From NCBI GenBank assembly GCA_035296565.1, contig DATHAQ010000027.1, positions 4,103 through 68,102 on the forward strand: DNA of 64,000 bases, read 5' to 3'. The notes under the pieces are model-generated. The model saw only the letters and a list, made by a program, of their open reading frames with translations, was not told the origin of the DNA and searched no databases. The DNA is from JACCZR01 sp035296565. GTDB taxonomy: Bacteria; Actinomycetota; Thermoleophilia; Solirubrobacterales; Thermoleophilaceae. Below are positions 41,616 through 49,941 of the stretch, piece after piece. The translations under genes and the position numbers were made by a program. Position 1 is the stretch's first letter. The number at the start of each line of letters is the position of its first letter.

Positions 41616-43198
41616 GCGTCGTCCTGAGCAGCCGGGCCCGTCCCGAGAGCGACCAGTTCGCCGCCAACCAGGCCGCGCACGCCGAGCTGGCGCGCGACCT
41701 GGGCGAGCAGCTCGAGCGCTCCCGGGCGGGCGGCGGGCCGAAGGCGGCGGATCGGCACGTCTCGCGCGGCAAGCTGCTGCCCCACGAGCGGGTGGAGCGA
41801 CTCCTGGACTCCGGCTCGCCCTTCCTGGAGCTCTCGCCGCTGGCCGCGCACGGCCTCTACGACGACCAGGCGCCGGGCGCAGGCATCATCACCGGCATCG
41901 GCCGCGTCTCGGGCCGAGAGGTGGTCATCGTGGCCAACGACGCCACGGTCAAGGGCGGCACCTACTTCCCGATGACCGTCAAGAAGCACCTGCGCGCCCA
42001 GGAGATCGCGCTCGAGAACCGGCTGCCGTGCGTCTACCTCGTCGACTCCGGGGGTGCCTTCCTCCCGATGCAGGACGAGGTCTTCCCCGACAAGACGCAC
42101 TTCGGCCGCATCTTCTTCAACCAGGCCACGATGTCCGCGGAGGGAATCCCGCAGGTCGCCGTGGTGATGGGCTCGTGCACGGCGGGGGGCGCCTACGTGC
42201 CCGCGATGAGCGATGAGACGGTGATCGTGCGCGAGCAGGGCACGATCTTCCTCGGGGGTCCGCCGCTGGTGAAGGCCGCGACCGGGGAGGAGGTGACGGC
42301 CGAGGAGCTGGGCGGGGGCGAGTTGCACAGCCGCCGCTCGGGTGTGACCGACCACCTGGCCGGCGACGACCTGGAGGCGCTGGAGACCGTGCGTTCGATC
42401 ATCGCCACGCTCGGCCCGCGCGAGCCCGTCCCCTGGGAGCGGGCGCCGACCGAGCAGCCGGCGGTCGACCCCGCCGAGCTGACCGGCGCCGTGCCCACCG
42501 ACACGCGCGCCCCGTACGACCCGCGTGAGCTGCTCGCCCGGATCGTGGACGGCTCGCGCTTTCACGAGTTCAAGGAGCTCTACGGCGAGACCCTGGTGTG
42601 CGGCTTCGCGCGCGTGCACGGCCACCCGGTCGGCGTGGTGGCCAACAACGGCGTCCTGTTCTCCGAGAGCGCGCTGAAGGCGGCGCACTTCATCGAGCTC
42701 TGCGACCAGCGCTCGGTGCCGCTGCTCTTCCTGCAGAACATCAGCGGGTTCATGGTGGGGCGGGACTACGAGGCGGGCGGCATCGCCCGCGACGGGGCGA
42801 AGATGGTGGCCGCGGTCTCCTGCGCGCGGGTGCCCAAGCTCACCGTGATCATCGGCGGCTCCTACGGCGCGGGCAACTACGGCATGTGCGGGCGCGCATA
42901 CGGCCCGCGCTTCCTGTGGATGTGGCCCAATGCGCGCATCTCCGTCATGGGCGGCGAGCAGGCGGCCACGGTGCTCAGCACCGTGGCGTCCGACCGCGAC
43001 CCCGAGGAGCTGGAGGCGCTCAAGGAGCGCACGCGCGCCAAGTACGAGAGCGAGGGCCACCCGTACCACTCCACCGCGAGGCTCTGGGACGACGGGGTCA
43101 TCGAGCCCGGCTCGACGCGCGACGTGGTCGGCCTGGCCCTGTCGGCATGCGCCAACGCGCCGCTGGGACCGATCAGGCGCCCCGTGTACCGCATGTGA
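41612..43198 (+). CDS. mccB: Methylcrotonyl-CoA carboxylase carboxyltransferase subunit
   Basis: Transfers the carboxyl group from biotin to 3-methylcrotonyl-CoA. The 528-residue protein has ANDATVKGGTYFPMTVKKHL, YLVDSGGAFLPMQDEVFPD and VMGSCTAGGAYVPAMSDE, which are wording typical of MccB rather than acetyl- or propionyl-CoA carboxylase. Second half: SGFMVGRDYEAGGIARDGAK and GGSYGAGNYGMCGRAY. It ends the TetR-controlled operon. HMG-CoA lyase, which cleaves the final product of this branch, is encoded at 52672. Confidence 0.92.
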   Translation: MSVVLSSRARPESDQFAANQAAHAELARDLGEQLERSRAGGGPKAADRHVSRGKLLPHERVERLLDSGSPFLELSPLAAHGLYDDQAPGAGIITGIGRVSGREVVIVANDATVKGGTYFPMTVKKHLRAQEIALENRLPCVYLVDSGGAFLPMQDEVFPDKTHFGRIFFNQATMSAEGIPQVAVVMGSCTAGGAYVPAMSDETVIVREQGTIFLGGPPLVKAATGEEVTAEELGGGELHSRRSGVTDHLAGDDLEALETVRSIIATLGPREPVPWERAPTEQPAVDPAELTGAVPTDTRAPYDPRELLARIVDGSRFHEFKELYGETLVCGFARVHGHPVGVVANNGVLFSESALKAAHFIELCDQRSVPLLFLQNISGFMVGRDYEAGGIARDGAKMVAAVSCARVPKLTVIIGGSYGAGNYGMCGRAYGPRFLWMWPNARISVMGGEQAATVLSTVASDRDPEELEALKERTRAKYESEGHPYHSTARLWDDGVIEPGSTRDVVGLALSACANAPLGPIRRPVYRM

Positions 43199-43200
43199 AA

Positions 43201-43252
43201 GCGCCGACCGGCGGTGCTCGGCCGGCCAACGCCCGGCCTGCGGTTACGGCGG
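43201..43252. repeat. Repeat family B, copy 1
   Basis: Core GGTGCTCGGCCGGCCAACGC followed by CCGGCCTGCG, directly after the mccB stop and just before the next gene's promoter. Further copies lie at 43632-43792 (three in tandem), 45957, 55332 and 57110. Confidence 0.85.
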
Positions 43253-43267
43253 TACGCTCTTCGGCCG

Positions 43268-43630
43268 ATGGGGCTCGCCGAGGATTTCCAGGAGATCGTC
43301 GACACGCTCCCGCCCGACTGGACGTCGATGGAGCTCGACCTGCGGATCTTCGACGAGGAGCGCTACATCGAGGTGTCCTCCCTGATCGTGCAGGTCAACG
43401 CGATGCCGTACTCCGAGCACGACTGGCACTGGCGCCTACGCGTGGCGAGGGAGTTCGGCCACGCGGCCGCGCCCGAGACCGTGAGGGGCACCCTCGCGCT
43501 GCTGGACGAGCAGCACGTGCACGGCGAGCTCGCCTTCCGCGAGGCGCGCAGCGGGCGCATGGAGGTCACGCCGCTGTGGGGCCGCCCGGAGTCGGTGCGC
43601 CAGGAGTTCTACCGGCGCCGAGCCCAATGA
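43268..43630 (+). CDS. Hypothetical protein between family B repeats
   Basis: A 120-residue protein without a recognised family. It is compact, mixed alpha/beta and rich in aromatic residues (YSEHDWHWRLRVAREFGH), with a basic C-terminus (RQEFYRRRAQ). TACGCT ends 9 nt before the ATG. It is flanked on both sides by family B repeat copies. Confidence 0.65.
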   Translation: MGLAEDFQEIVDTLPPDWTSMELDLRIFDEERYIEVSSLIVQVNAMPYSEHDWHWRLRVAREFGHAAAPETVRGTLALLDEQHVHGELAFREARSGRMEVTPLWGRPESVRQEFYRRRAQ

Positions 43631-43631
43631 G

Positions 43632-43792
43632 TGGATCGACCGGCGGTGCTCGGCCGGCCAACGCCCGACGGTATCGGGGACCGACCGGCGGTGCTCGGCC
43701 GGCCAACGCCCGGCCTGCGCTCCGGCGGTATCGGGGATCGACCGGCGGTGCTCGGCCAGCCAACGCCCGGCCTGCGCTCCGGCGGTAGCGGG
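43632..43792. repeat. Tandem array of three family B repeats
   Basis: Units begin near 43633, 43679 and 43736. Units two and three are 57 bp apart and nearly identical (GACCGGCGGTGCTCGGCC at each). The first is 45 bp because it lacks the GCCTGCGCTCCG segment. One GGCCGGCC site in the third unit reads GGCCAGCC. It fills the gap between two genes. Confidence 0.9.
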
Positions 43793-43797
43793 CGGGC

Positions 43798-44154
43798 GTG
43801 AGGGTCGCCCTGCTTTGCCCCGAGCTGCTGTTCGGCTCGAAGATCGAGGGCGCGCTGCGCGCCGCCGGCCACGACGTCCAGCGCTGGGACGACCCTGATG
43901 CCGTGCGGGCGACCGCGGAGAAGGGCGACGTGCTGGTCGTCGACCTGACCGACCCCGACCTCGACGGCGCCTCGGCGGTCGAGCGGCTGCGCGAGCAGGG
44001 CGCGCTCGAGGGCGTGTGGACGCTCGGCTTCTACTCGCACGTGGACGTGGAGACCAAGAAGCGCGCCGAGGAAGCCGGCTTCGACCGCGTGGTCCCGCGC
44101 TCGCGCATGGCCCGCGAGGGGCCCGCGCTGGTAGAGGCGCTGGCCAGCGCCTAG
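43798..44154 (+). CDS. Receiver-domain-like small protein
   Basis: A 118-residue protein with a response-regulator-like fold: VALLCPELLFGSKIEGALRA, then GDVLVVDLTDPDLDGASAVE with an Asp at the end of the third strand, and FYSHVDVETKKRAEEAGFD. The N-terminal acidic pair of true receivers is replaced by CPE, so phosphorylation is uncertain. GTG start. A stand-alone receiver or pseudo-receiver. It directly follows the tandem repeat array. Confidence 0.7.
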   Translation: MRVALLCPELLFGSKIEGALRAAGHDVQRWDDPDAVRATAEKGDVLVVDLTDPDLDGASAVERLREQGALEGVWTLGFYSHVDVETKKRAEEAGFDRVVPRSRMAREGPALVEALASA

Positions 44155-44200
44155 CGAGGAGCGCAGGCAGAGCTTCGGTCGGCCGCGCACGGCAGCTCGA

Positions 44201-45145
44201 TCACCTCACCAGGAACGTGCGCTCTACGTCGAGCCGGCGGTCGATCACGCCGAAGCGCAGGTCGAAGGCGGCGAGGCCCTCGAGCGCCCGGCGGTCGAAG
44301 CGCAGCGGCGGTCGCAGCGCGGGCGCGGTCGCCTCGAGTTGCTGGGCGGTCAGCTTCGGCTCCTGCCCCGAGCGCTCGGCGATCTCCCTGACAGCGGCCG
44401 GCCGGTCCGCCAGCGCGGCGGCCGCGCCCTGCTCGAGCGCGGTGACGGTCCGGGCCAGCAGCCGCGGGTCCCGCTCGACCGTCTCGCGTCGGGCGGCGAG
44501 CACCAACTCGGGGTAGCGCGGGGCGCCGTGCTCGGAGACGCGGAACTCGCGCGTACGGATCCCCGACCGTCGTAGTGCCACGCCCTCGGCGTTCCAGAAG
44601 GCTACGACGGCGTCCACGCGCTCGGAGATGAGGCTGCGCACAGCCGAGAAGCCGATCGTGACCTGCTTGGCGCGCCGCGGCCTGCCGCCGTCGTCGGAGA
44701 CCACCGAGCGCAGCACGGCGACGTCGGAGGGCAGGCCGCTGAGCCCCACCCGGCGGCCCTCCAGGGCGCGCGGGCGGGCGATGCCCCGCCGCGCGATGAC
44801 CGCGGCCAGCGGCTCCTTGACCACCGGCGCGACGCCCACCAGGTCCTGGCCGCGCTGGCGGGCCAAGGCCAGGTCGTGGATGTCCACCAGAGCGACGTCC
44901 ACCCGCTTGGCGGTGAGGAGCTTGATCGAGTCGGTCGAGGCCGACGGCGCCCGGACCCGCAGCTTGATCCCCTGGCGGCGGTCGGCGCCCGTACGCGTCG
45001 CGGCGTACACCCCGGCATGGTTGGCGTTGGGCTGGAAGTCGAGCGCGAGGTCCACCTGGCGGGGTCCGAGCGTCTCCTCCTTCTCGCCGCACGCGCCCAG
45101 CAGCGCAGCCACGACCGCTCCGAGCAGCAGCAGCAGACGCCTCAC
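44201..45145 (-). CDS. ABC transporter substrate-binding lipoprotein, NMT1/ThiY-like
   Basis: A 314-residue periplasmic-type binding lipoprotein. Lipobox LLGACGE, then LALDFQPNANHAGVYAAT, typical of NMT1/THI5-like proteins that bind thiamine-precursor pyrimidines, followed by SASTDSIKLLTAKRVDVAL and PRALEGRRVGLSG. No permease or ATPase gene is adjacent, so the partner transporter must lie elsewhere or be shared. TAGAGT lies 7 nt before the GTG start. The ligand is uncertain. Confidence 0.82.
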   Translation of the reverse strand: MRRLLLLLGAVVAALLGACGEKEETLGPRQVDLALDFQPNANHAGVYAATRTGADRRQGIKLRVRAPSASTDSIKLLTAKRVDVALVDIHDLALARQRGQDLVGVAPVVKEPLAAVIARRGIARPRALEGRRVGLSGLPSDVAVLRSVVSDDGGRPRRAKQVTIGFSAVRSLISERVDAVVAFWNAEGVALRRSGIRTREFRVSEHGAPRYPELVLAARRETVERDPRLLARTVTALEQGAAAALADRPAAVREIAERSGQEPKLTAQQLEATAPALRPPLRFDRRALEGLAAFDLRFGVIDRRLDVERTFLVR

Positions 45146-45208
45146 GCGGCTGACTCTACGTACGCCGTCCCCGTCTACCTACGCCGCCCCCGGGATTACA
45201 CTGCCGCC

Positions 45209-45958
45209 GTGGCCGAGCCCGACGCCACCCCGCCCGAGCGAGGGCCCGCCGCCTACGTCGCCGAGTTCATCGGCACCTTCGCGCTGACGTTCTTCATCTG
45301 TGCGGCAGTCTGCATCTTCGTCAGCCAGCGGTTCACGGACTTCGTACTCATCGGCCTGGTCCACGCCTTCGCCCTGTTCTTCCTCGTCCAGACCCTGTCC
45401 GCGGTCTCCGGGGCGCACGTCAACCCGGCGGTCACGGTGGCGCTCGCCGCCACCCGACAGATCAGGCCGCCGGACGCGGTGATCTACGTCGTGGCCCAGC
45501 TTGCCGGCGGCGTCGCTGCGGCACTGGTCGTCAAGGCCCTCTTCAGCGAGTTCGAGAATGCCACCACACAGAACCTCGGCGCGCCCGCCATCTCCGATCG
45601 GCTGGGGGGGAAGGTGGGGCTCGGGATGCTGGCCGAGTTCATCGGCACCTTCTTCCTGGTCTGGGCGATCGCCGGCGTGGCGGTCAACCCGCGCGCCCAC
45701 AAGGACTGGGCGGCGCTCACCATCGGCTTCACGCTCGGTCTCGGCGCGCTGGTCTTCGCGCCCCTCACCGGCGCCGGGCTGAACCCGGCCCGCGCCTTCG
45801 GCCCGTCGCTGGTCGCCGGCGCCTTCGGCGGCGGCATCGACTTCCTCCTCGCCTACGTGCTGGCCCCGATCCTGGGCGGGCTCGCGGCGGCGTTCATCTA
45901 CGTGACGCTGTTCATCGCGCCGGGCAAGAAGGAAGGCGGAGCCGAGCCCGTCGGGTAG
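45209..45958 (+). CDS. Aquaporin/MIP channel
   Basis: A 249-residue channel of the major intrinsic protein family. The two NPA boxes are SGAHVNPAVT (near residue 71) and GAGLNPARAFGPS (near 191), with six helices. The residue after the second NPA is Arg, as in the selectivity filter. Water versus glycerol preference cannot be decided from motifs alone. The GTG start has TACACT 6 nt upstream. Divergent from the binding-lipoprotein gene. Confidence 0.9.
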   Translation: MAEPDATPPERGPAAYVAEFIGTFALTFFICAAVCIFVSQRFTDFVLIGLVHAFALFFLVQTLSAVSGAHVNPAVTVALAATRQIRPPDAVIYVVAQLAGGVAAALVVKALFSEFENATTQNLGAPAISDRLGGKVGLGMLAEFIGTFFLVWAIAGVAVNPRAHKDWAALTIGFTLGLGALVFAPLTGAGLNPARAFGPSLVAGAFGGGIDFLLAYVLAPILGGLAAAFIYVTLFIAPGKKEGGAEPVG

Positions 45959-46010
45959 CGGCGGAGCGCAGCCCGAGCGCCGGTCGGGCGAGCACCGCCC
46001 GCTCGTCCCA
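45957..46010. repeat. Repeat family B, copy in inverse orientation
   Basis: Reads GGCGGAGCGCAGCCCGAGCG then CCGGTCGGGCGAGCACCGCC, the reverse complement of the family B core. It lies between the aquaporin stop and the fbiC promoter. Confidence 0.75.
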
Positions 46011-46029
46011 GTAGTAGCCTGGCGGGCGG

Positions 46030-48213
46030 ATGCGGCGCGTCACCTTCTCGCGCAACTTCACGCTCTCCCTGTCGAGGACGTGCCGCTGCTACTGCAAGTA
46101 CTGCGCGTTCGCGACGCACCGGGCGCACCTCTACTCGCCGGATGAGGTCAGGGCGTTGCTCGACGACGCCGAGCGCCGCGGGGCGAAGGAGCTGCTGGTG
46201 CTCACCGGCGAGGCGCCGGAGGTCAATCCCGAGGTGGCGCGCCGGCTGAGCGGCCTCGGCCACCCCGACTTCACCTCCTATGTCGCCTGGGCCTGCGAGC
46301 GCGCGCTCGAGCGGGGCATGCTGCCCCACACCAACCTGGGCGTGCTGGGCCGCGAAGACCTCGCTCGGCTGCGCGAGGTCACGGCCTCTCAGGGCCTGAT
46401 GCTGGAGTCGGTCAACCCCGAGCTCGTGGTCCACCAGGGCTCGCCGACCAAGCACCCCGAGCGCCGGCTGGAGACCATCCGCGCGGCTGGCGCGCTGAGA
46501 GTCCCCTTCACGAGCGGGATCCTCGTCGGCATCGGCGAGTCGCCCGAGGAGCGCGTCGCCGCGCTGGAGGCGCTGGCGGAGGTGCACGCCGAGCACGGGC
46601 ACCTGCAGGAGGTGATCCTCCAGAACTTCGTCCCCCATCCCCGCCTCTACGGCGCCGAGCCGGCCGAGATCGCCGACACCGCCCAGCGCGAGGGCGAGCG
46701 CGGCGAGGTGGCGCCCATGCCCGCCTGGGGCAGCGACGTGTCGCTGGACGAAATGCGGCTGCTGGTGCGCGAGTCCAAGCGGCTGATGCCCGACGTCGGC
46801 GTGCAGATCCCGCCCAACCTGTCGGACTGGTGGCTGCCGCTGGTGGAAGAGGGCGCCACCGATCTCGGTGGGCTGTCGGCCAACGGCGACCACATCTCGC
46901 CCGAGCATCCCTTCCCCTCTCCCCACCGCATGCGCAAGGAGCTCAAGCCGCGCGGCTACGCGCTGACCGAGCGCCTCTGCGTGTACCCGCAGTACATGGA
47001 CTCCGGGTGGCTCGAGCAGGGCGTGCTCGACGTGGTCAAGGCCCGCTACTGGAGCTTCATCCCGCGCCGCGGCTCGGGCCGGCGCGAGGCTACGCCGGTG
47101 CGGCTGGACCTGGTGCCGCGGGCGATCGAGCGCGGCCGAGCGGGCGAGGCGCTAGGCGCCGAGGAGCTGGCGGCACTGTTCGCCGAGACGCGCCCCGAGG
47201 CGATCGAGGGCATGCGCCAGGCCGCGGACGAGCTGCGGGCCGAGCTGGCGGGCGACACGGTGACCTTCGTGGTCAACCGCAACATCAACGTCTCCAACGT
47301 GTGCGTGGTCGGCTGCGCGTTCTGCGGCTTTGGGCAGGGCCGGCGCTCGCCGGAGGCCTACGAGCACGGGCGCGAGGAGTTCGTGCGTCGCGTGGAGGAG
47401 GCGGTCGCCTTCGGCGCCACGGAGATCTGCATGCAGTCGGGCATCCACCCCGACTGGGAGCTCGACGACTACGCGGGCTGGCTGCGGCTGGCCAAGCACA
47501 CGGCGCCGCAGCTGCACCTGCACGCGTTCTCGCCGATGGAGATCGACCACATGGCGCGCGAGCGCCCGCTCGACGAGGTCTTCGCCATCCTGCGCGAGGC
47601 GGGACTGGGCTCGACGCCGGGCACCGCCGCCGAGGTGCTGCACGACGGCGTGCGCGAGCGCATCTCGCCCAACAAGCTTCCGGTCGGCCGCTGGGTCGAG
47701 GTGATCGAGGCGTCCCACCGCGCGGGCCTACGCTCGACCTCGACGGTCATGTTCGGCCACATCGAGGAGCCGCACGAGCTGGCCGAGCACATGCGGGTCG
47801 TCCGCTCGCTGCAGGAGCGCACCGGCGGCATCACCGAGTTCGTGCCGCTCTCGTTCATCCCCTTCCACACGATGCTGGGGCGCACCCACGGCATCGAGGA
47901 GATCTCGCGCGAGGAGAACCTCAAGCACACCGCGGTGTTCCGCCTCGCGCTCGGTCGCTCGGTCACCAACCTGCAGGCGAGCTGGGTGAAGATGGGCCTC
48001 GACGCCGCCACCGAATCGCTGCGCTGGGGCGTGAACGACCTCGGCGGCACGCTGATGGAGGAGAACATCTCCCGCCTCGCCGGCTCCTACCACGGTGTGC
48101 GGCTCGAGCCCACGGACCTGATCGGCGCCGCCCACGCGGCGGGCCGCCCGGCGGCGGAGCGCGGCACGCTCTACGACATCCGCGCGCGCCACGACCTGCC
48201 GGTTGCCGCCTAG
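46030..48213 (+). CDS. fbiC: FO synthase, fused CofG-CofH
   Basis: Makes 7,8-didemethyl-8-hydroxy-5-deazariboflavin (FO), the chromophore of coenzyme F420, from a pyrimidine intermediate and tyrosine. One 727-residue chain carries two radical-SAM domains: the CofG half with C18, C22 and C25 in CRCYCKYCAF, and the CofH half with NVCVVGCAFCGFG near residue 425. It is shorter than mycobacterial FbiC because it lacks the N-terminal extension. TAGCCT ends 9 nt before the ATG. The remaining F420 genes converge on it from the other strand. Confidence 0.95.
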   Translation: MRRVTFSRNFTLSLSRTCRCYCKYCAFATHRAHLYSPDEVRALLDDAERRGAKELLVLTGEAPEVNPEVARRLSGLGHPDFTSYVAWACERALERGMLPHTNLGVLGREDLARLREVTASQGLMLESVNPELVVHQGSPTKHPERRLETIRAAGALRVPFTSGILVGIGESPEERVAALEALAEVHAEHGHLQEVILQNFVPHPRLYGAEPAEIADTAQREGERGEVAPMPAWGSDVSLDEMRLLVRESKRLMPDVGVQIPPNLSDWWLPLVEEGATDLGGLSANGDHISPEHPFPSPHRMRKELKPRGYALTERLCVYPQYMDSGWLEQGVLDVVKARYWSFIPRRGSGRREATPVRLDLVPRAIERGRAGEALGAEELAALFAETRPEAIEGMRQAADELRAELAGDTVTFVVNRNINVSNVCVVGCAFCGFGQGRRSPEAYEHGREEFVRRVEEAVAFGATEICMQSGIHPDWELDDYAGWLRLAKHTAPQLHLHAFSPMEIDHMARERPLDEVFAILREAGLGSTPGTAAEVLHDGVRERISPNKLPVGRWVEVIEASHRAGLRSTSTVMFGHIEEPHELAEHMRVVRSLQERTGGITEFVPLSFIPFHTMLGRTHGIEEISREENLKHTAVFRLALGRSVTNLQASWVKMGLDAATESLRWGVNDLGGTLMEENISRLAGSYHGVRLEPTDLIGAAHAAGRPAAERGTLYDIRARHDLPVAA

Positions 48214-48425
48214 CCCGGGCGGCGCGAGCGGGACGCGCGTTCGCCGCTCAGGAAATTGTCAGCGAGCTGATGAACTGCGCGGGCGGGAGGCCGCGCCGTA
48301 CGACACCCGCGCGCGCCACGACCTACGGGTCGCGCCTAGCCGAGAGCCGCGCGAGCGGGACGCGTGTTTGCGGCTCAAATAATTCGTCAGCGAGCTGATG
48401 GATCGCGCGGAGGGAGGGCGCGTGC
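48172..48425. repeat. Tandem duplication of the fbiC 3' end, containing family A copies 5 and 6
   Basis: The segment from TACGACATCCGCGCGCGCCA (48172) through the intergenic TCAGCGAGCTGATG (48259) recurs about 127 bp later (TACGACACC at 48299, TCAGCGAGCTGATG at 48387). Copy one contains the real fbiC stop; copy two is a decayed reading of the same end. The TCAGC-GA-GCTGA hairpins are family A palindromes. Confidence 0.8.
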
Positions 48426-48487
48426 TCCCGCCTGGCGCCACGCGCCCGGGCCTGCCACTCGGCCTGGGTGCCCGCGAGGCGCTCAGC

Positions 48488-49219
48488 TCAGCGGAACAGG
48501 TCCTTCTCGGCGGGGCGTCGCAGCGACGCGGCGCCGGGGCCGTCCTCCTCCGTGACCAGCCGCTCGAGCCCGCGGACCAACACGGCGGGCTCGCGGGCGT
48601 CCTTGCGCCGCGCCAGATCGGCGGCGGCCGCGACGGCGTCGGCCGTGGCCAGGGCCGTGGCACGCAGCTCGCGGCCATGGCAGTCCGCGCGGCCGCGCCA
48701 GTCGTCGAGCACCACGAGGCCGGCGGCCCCGACGGCGACGTCGACCTGACCCAGGCGCCACGCGCGCCCGAAGGAGTCGCTGATCACCACGGCGGGACGG
48801 CCCGGAAGCCGGGCGCGCAGCTCGCGGGCCGACCGGTCGGGGTCGGAGGGCAGCAGGATCGCGTGGTCCTCCGGGGCGTTGGACCGGTCGACGCCGGCGT
48901 TGGCGCAGATCAGCCCGTGGTGGGTCTCGCAGATCAGGACACCATGGTCGGCGCGCAGCAGGCTCGACGTCTCGTCGAGCACCACCTGGACGAGGCGGGG
49001 GTCCTTGTCGTACTCGAAGGCCAGCTCGCGCGCCCGCTTGCCGGGCTCGACGGACGCCAGCTCACGCACCCTTCCCTCGGCCTTGGAGACGACCTTGTGC
49101 GCGACCACCAGCACGTCGCCCGCGTGCAGCCCGACGCGCTCGGCCAGCAGCGGCGCCAGATCATCGCCCAGCCCGACCTCGGGCAGGCCGGGGACGGCGT
49201 GGACGCTGAAGTCGCTCAG
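48488..49219 (-). CDS. cofE: Coenzyme F420-0:L-glutamate ligase
   Basis: Adds glutamate residues to F420-0 using GTP. The 243-residue protein has VHAVPGLPEVGLGDDLAPLL, VVAHKVVSKAEGRVREL, GVLICETHHGLICANAGVD and VVISDSFGRAWRLGQ. It is the CofE domain only; the C-terminal nitroreductase domain that mycobacterial FbiB carries is absent. No ATG, GTG or TTG is placed to give a full N-terminus. CTG at 49219, which shares CTGA with the cofC stop, does, so I use it as the start. Confidence 0.88.
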   Translation of the reverse strand: MSDFSVHAVPGLPEVGLGDDLAPLLAERVGLHAGDVLVVAHKVVSKAEGRVRELASVEPGKRARELAFEYDKDPRLVQVVLDETSSLLRADHGVLICETHHGLICANAGVDRSNAPEDHAILLPSDPDRSARELRARLPGRPAVVISDSFGRAWRLGQVDVAVGAAGLVVLDDWRGRADCHGRELRATALATADAVAAAADLARRKDAREPAVLVRGLERLVTEEDGPGAASLRRPAEKDLFR

Positions 49220-49899
49220 GCGCTCGCCGGGGCCGGCGCGGGCAGCGCGCCCATGCGCCCGAGCTGGGAGAGCGCCCCGCGAGTCTGAGGCGCCAGCCCG
49301 CGCTGGCCCTCCAGGCGGCGGGTCACCTCGGCCAGGTCGCCGGGAGTGTCGACGTCGAGCGTCAGCGAGGGCAGCTCGTCGACCGAGAACTGGACGTCCG
49401 CCCCCTCGGCGCCCGAGACGTGGCGCGCGAAGCTCCCGGGGCCGAAGCACGGCGCGAAGGCGTCGGGCGGTGCGAGCAGGAGGGCGTTGGTGCCGGTGCC
49501 GTGGCGGTCCGGGACGATCGAGGCCCCCTCGCCCTCGCGCTGCAGCAGCTCCGAGATCTCGGCGGGGTCGAGCAGCGGGGTGTCGGCGGGCACGAGCAGC
49601 GCGCGGTCGAAGCCCCGGGCGAGGGCGTGGCGGACACCGATCTGGGCGGCGGCCGACTGGCCGTCCTCGGCGGGGTCGGGCAGTACTCGCACCCGCTCGG
49701 CGCGCGCCGCCCACTCGGCGCCGCGGTCGCCGGTCACGACGGCGACCTCATCGAGCTCCGGCACGTGGCGCAGCGCGGTGAGCACATCGGCGAACATCGC
49801 CTGGGCCAGGGCCCGGCGGGAGCCGCCGGCGAGCAGGTCGCCGAGACGCTGCTTGGCGGCGCCGAAGCTCTTGACGGGCAGGATGGCGAGGGTGCGCAT
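49216..49899 (-). CDS. cofC: Phospholactate/PEP guanylyltransferase
   Basis: Activates 2-phospholactate or phosphoenolpyruvate with GTP for F420 assembly (CofC/FbiD family). 227 residues; N-terminal ILPVKSFGAAKQRLGDLL is the family signature, then VVTGDRGAEWAARAE, ALLVPADTPLLDPAEI and SIVPDRHGTGTNALLL with the metal Asp residues. It ends within the cofE start. In actinobacteria the natural substrate is often PEP; the sequence alone does not settle it. Confidence 0.92.
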   Translation of the reverse strand: MRTLAILPVKSFGAAKQRLGDLLAGGSRRALAQAMFADVLTALRHVPELDEVAVVTGDRGAEWAARAERVRVLPDPAEDGQSAAAQIGVRHALARGFDRALLVPADTPLLDPAEISELLQREGEGASIVPDRHGTGTNALLLAPPDAFAPCFGPGSFARHVSGAEGADVQFSVDELPSLTLDVDTPGDLAEVTRRLEGQRGLAPQTRGALSQLGRMGALPAPAPASA

Positions 49900-49941
49900 C
49901 GGCCTGGGACCTCGCGGCGACTCTAGCGCGGGGCGGGCCGC

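Noticed and set aside
43632..43792. Tandem repeats as a CRISPR array
   Set aside because: The units are contiguous with no unique spacers, differ in length, and no cas gene is nearby.
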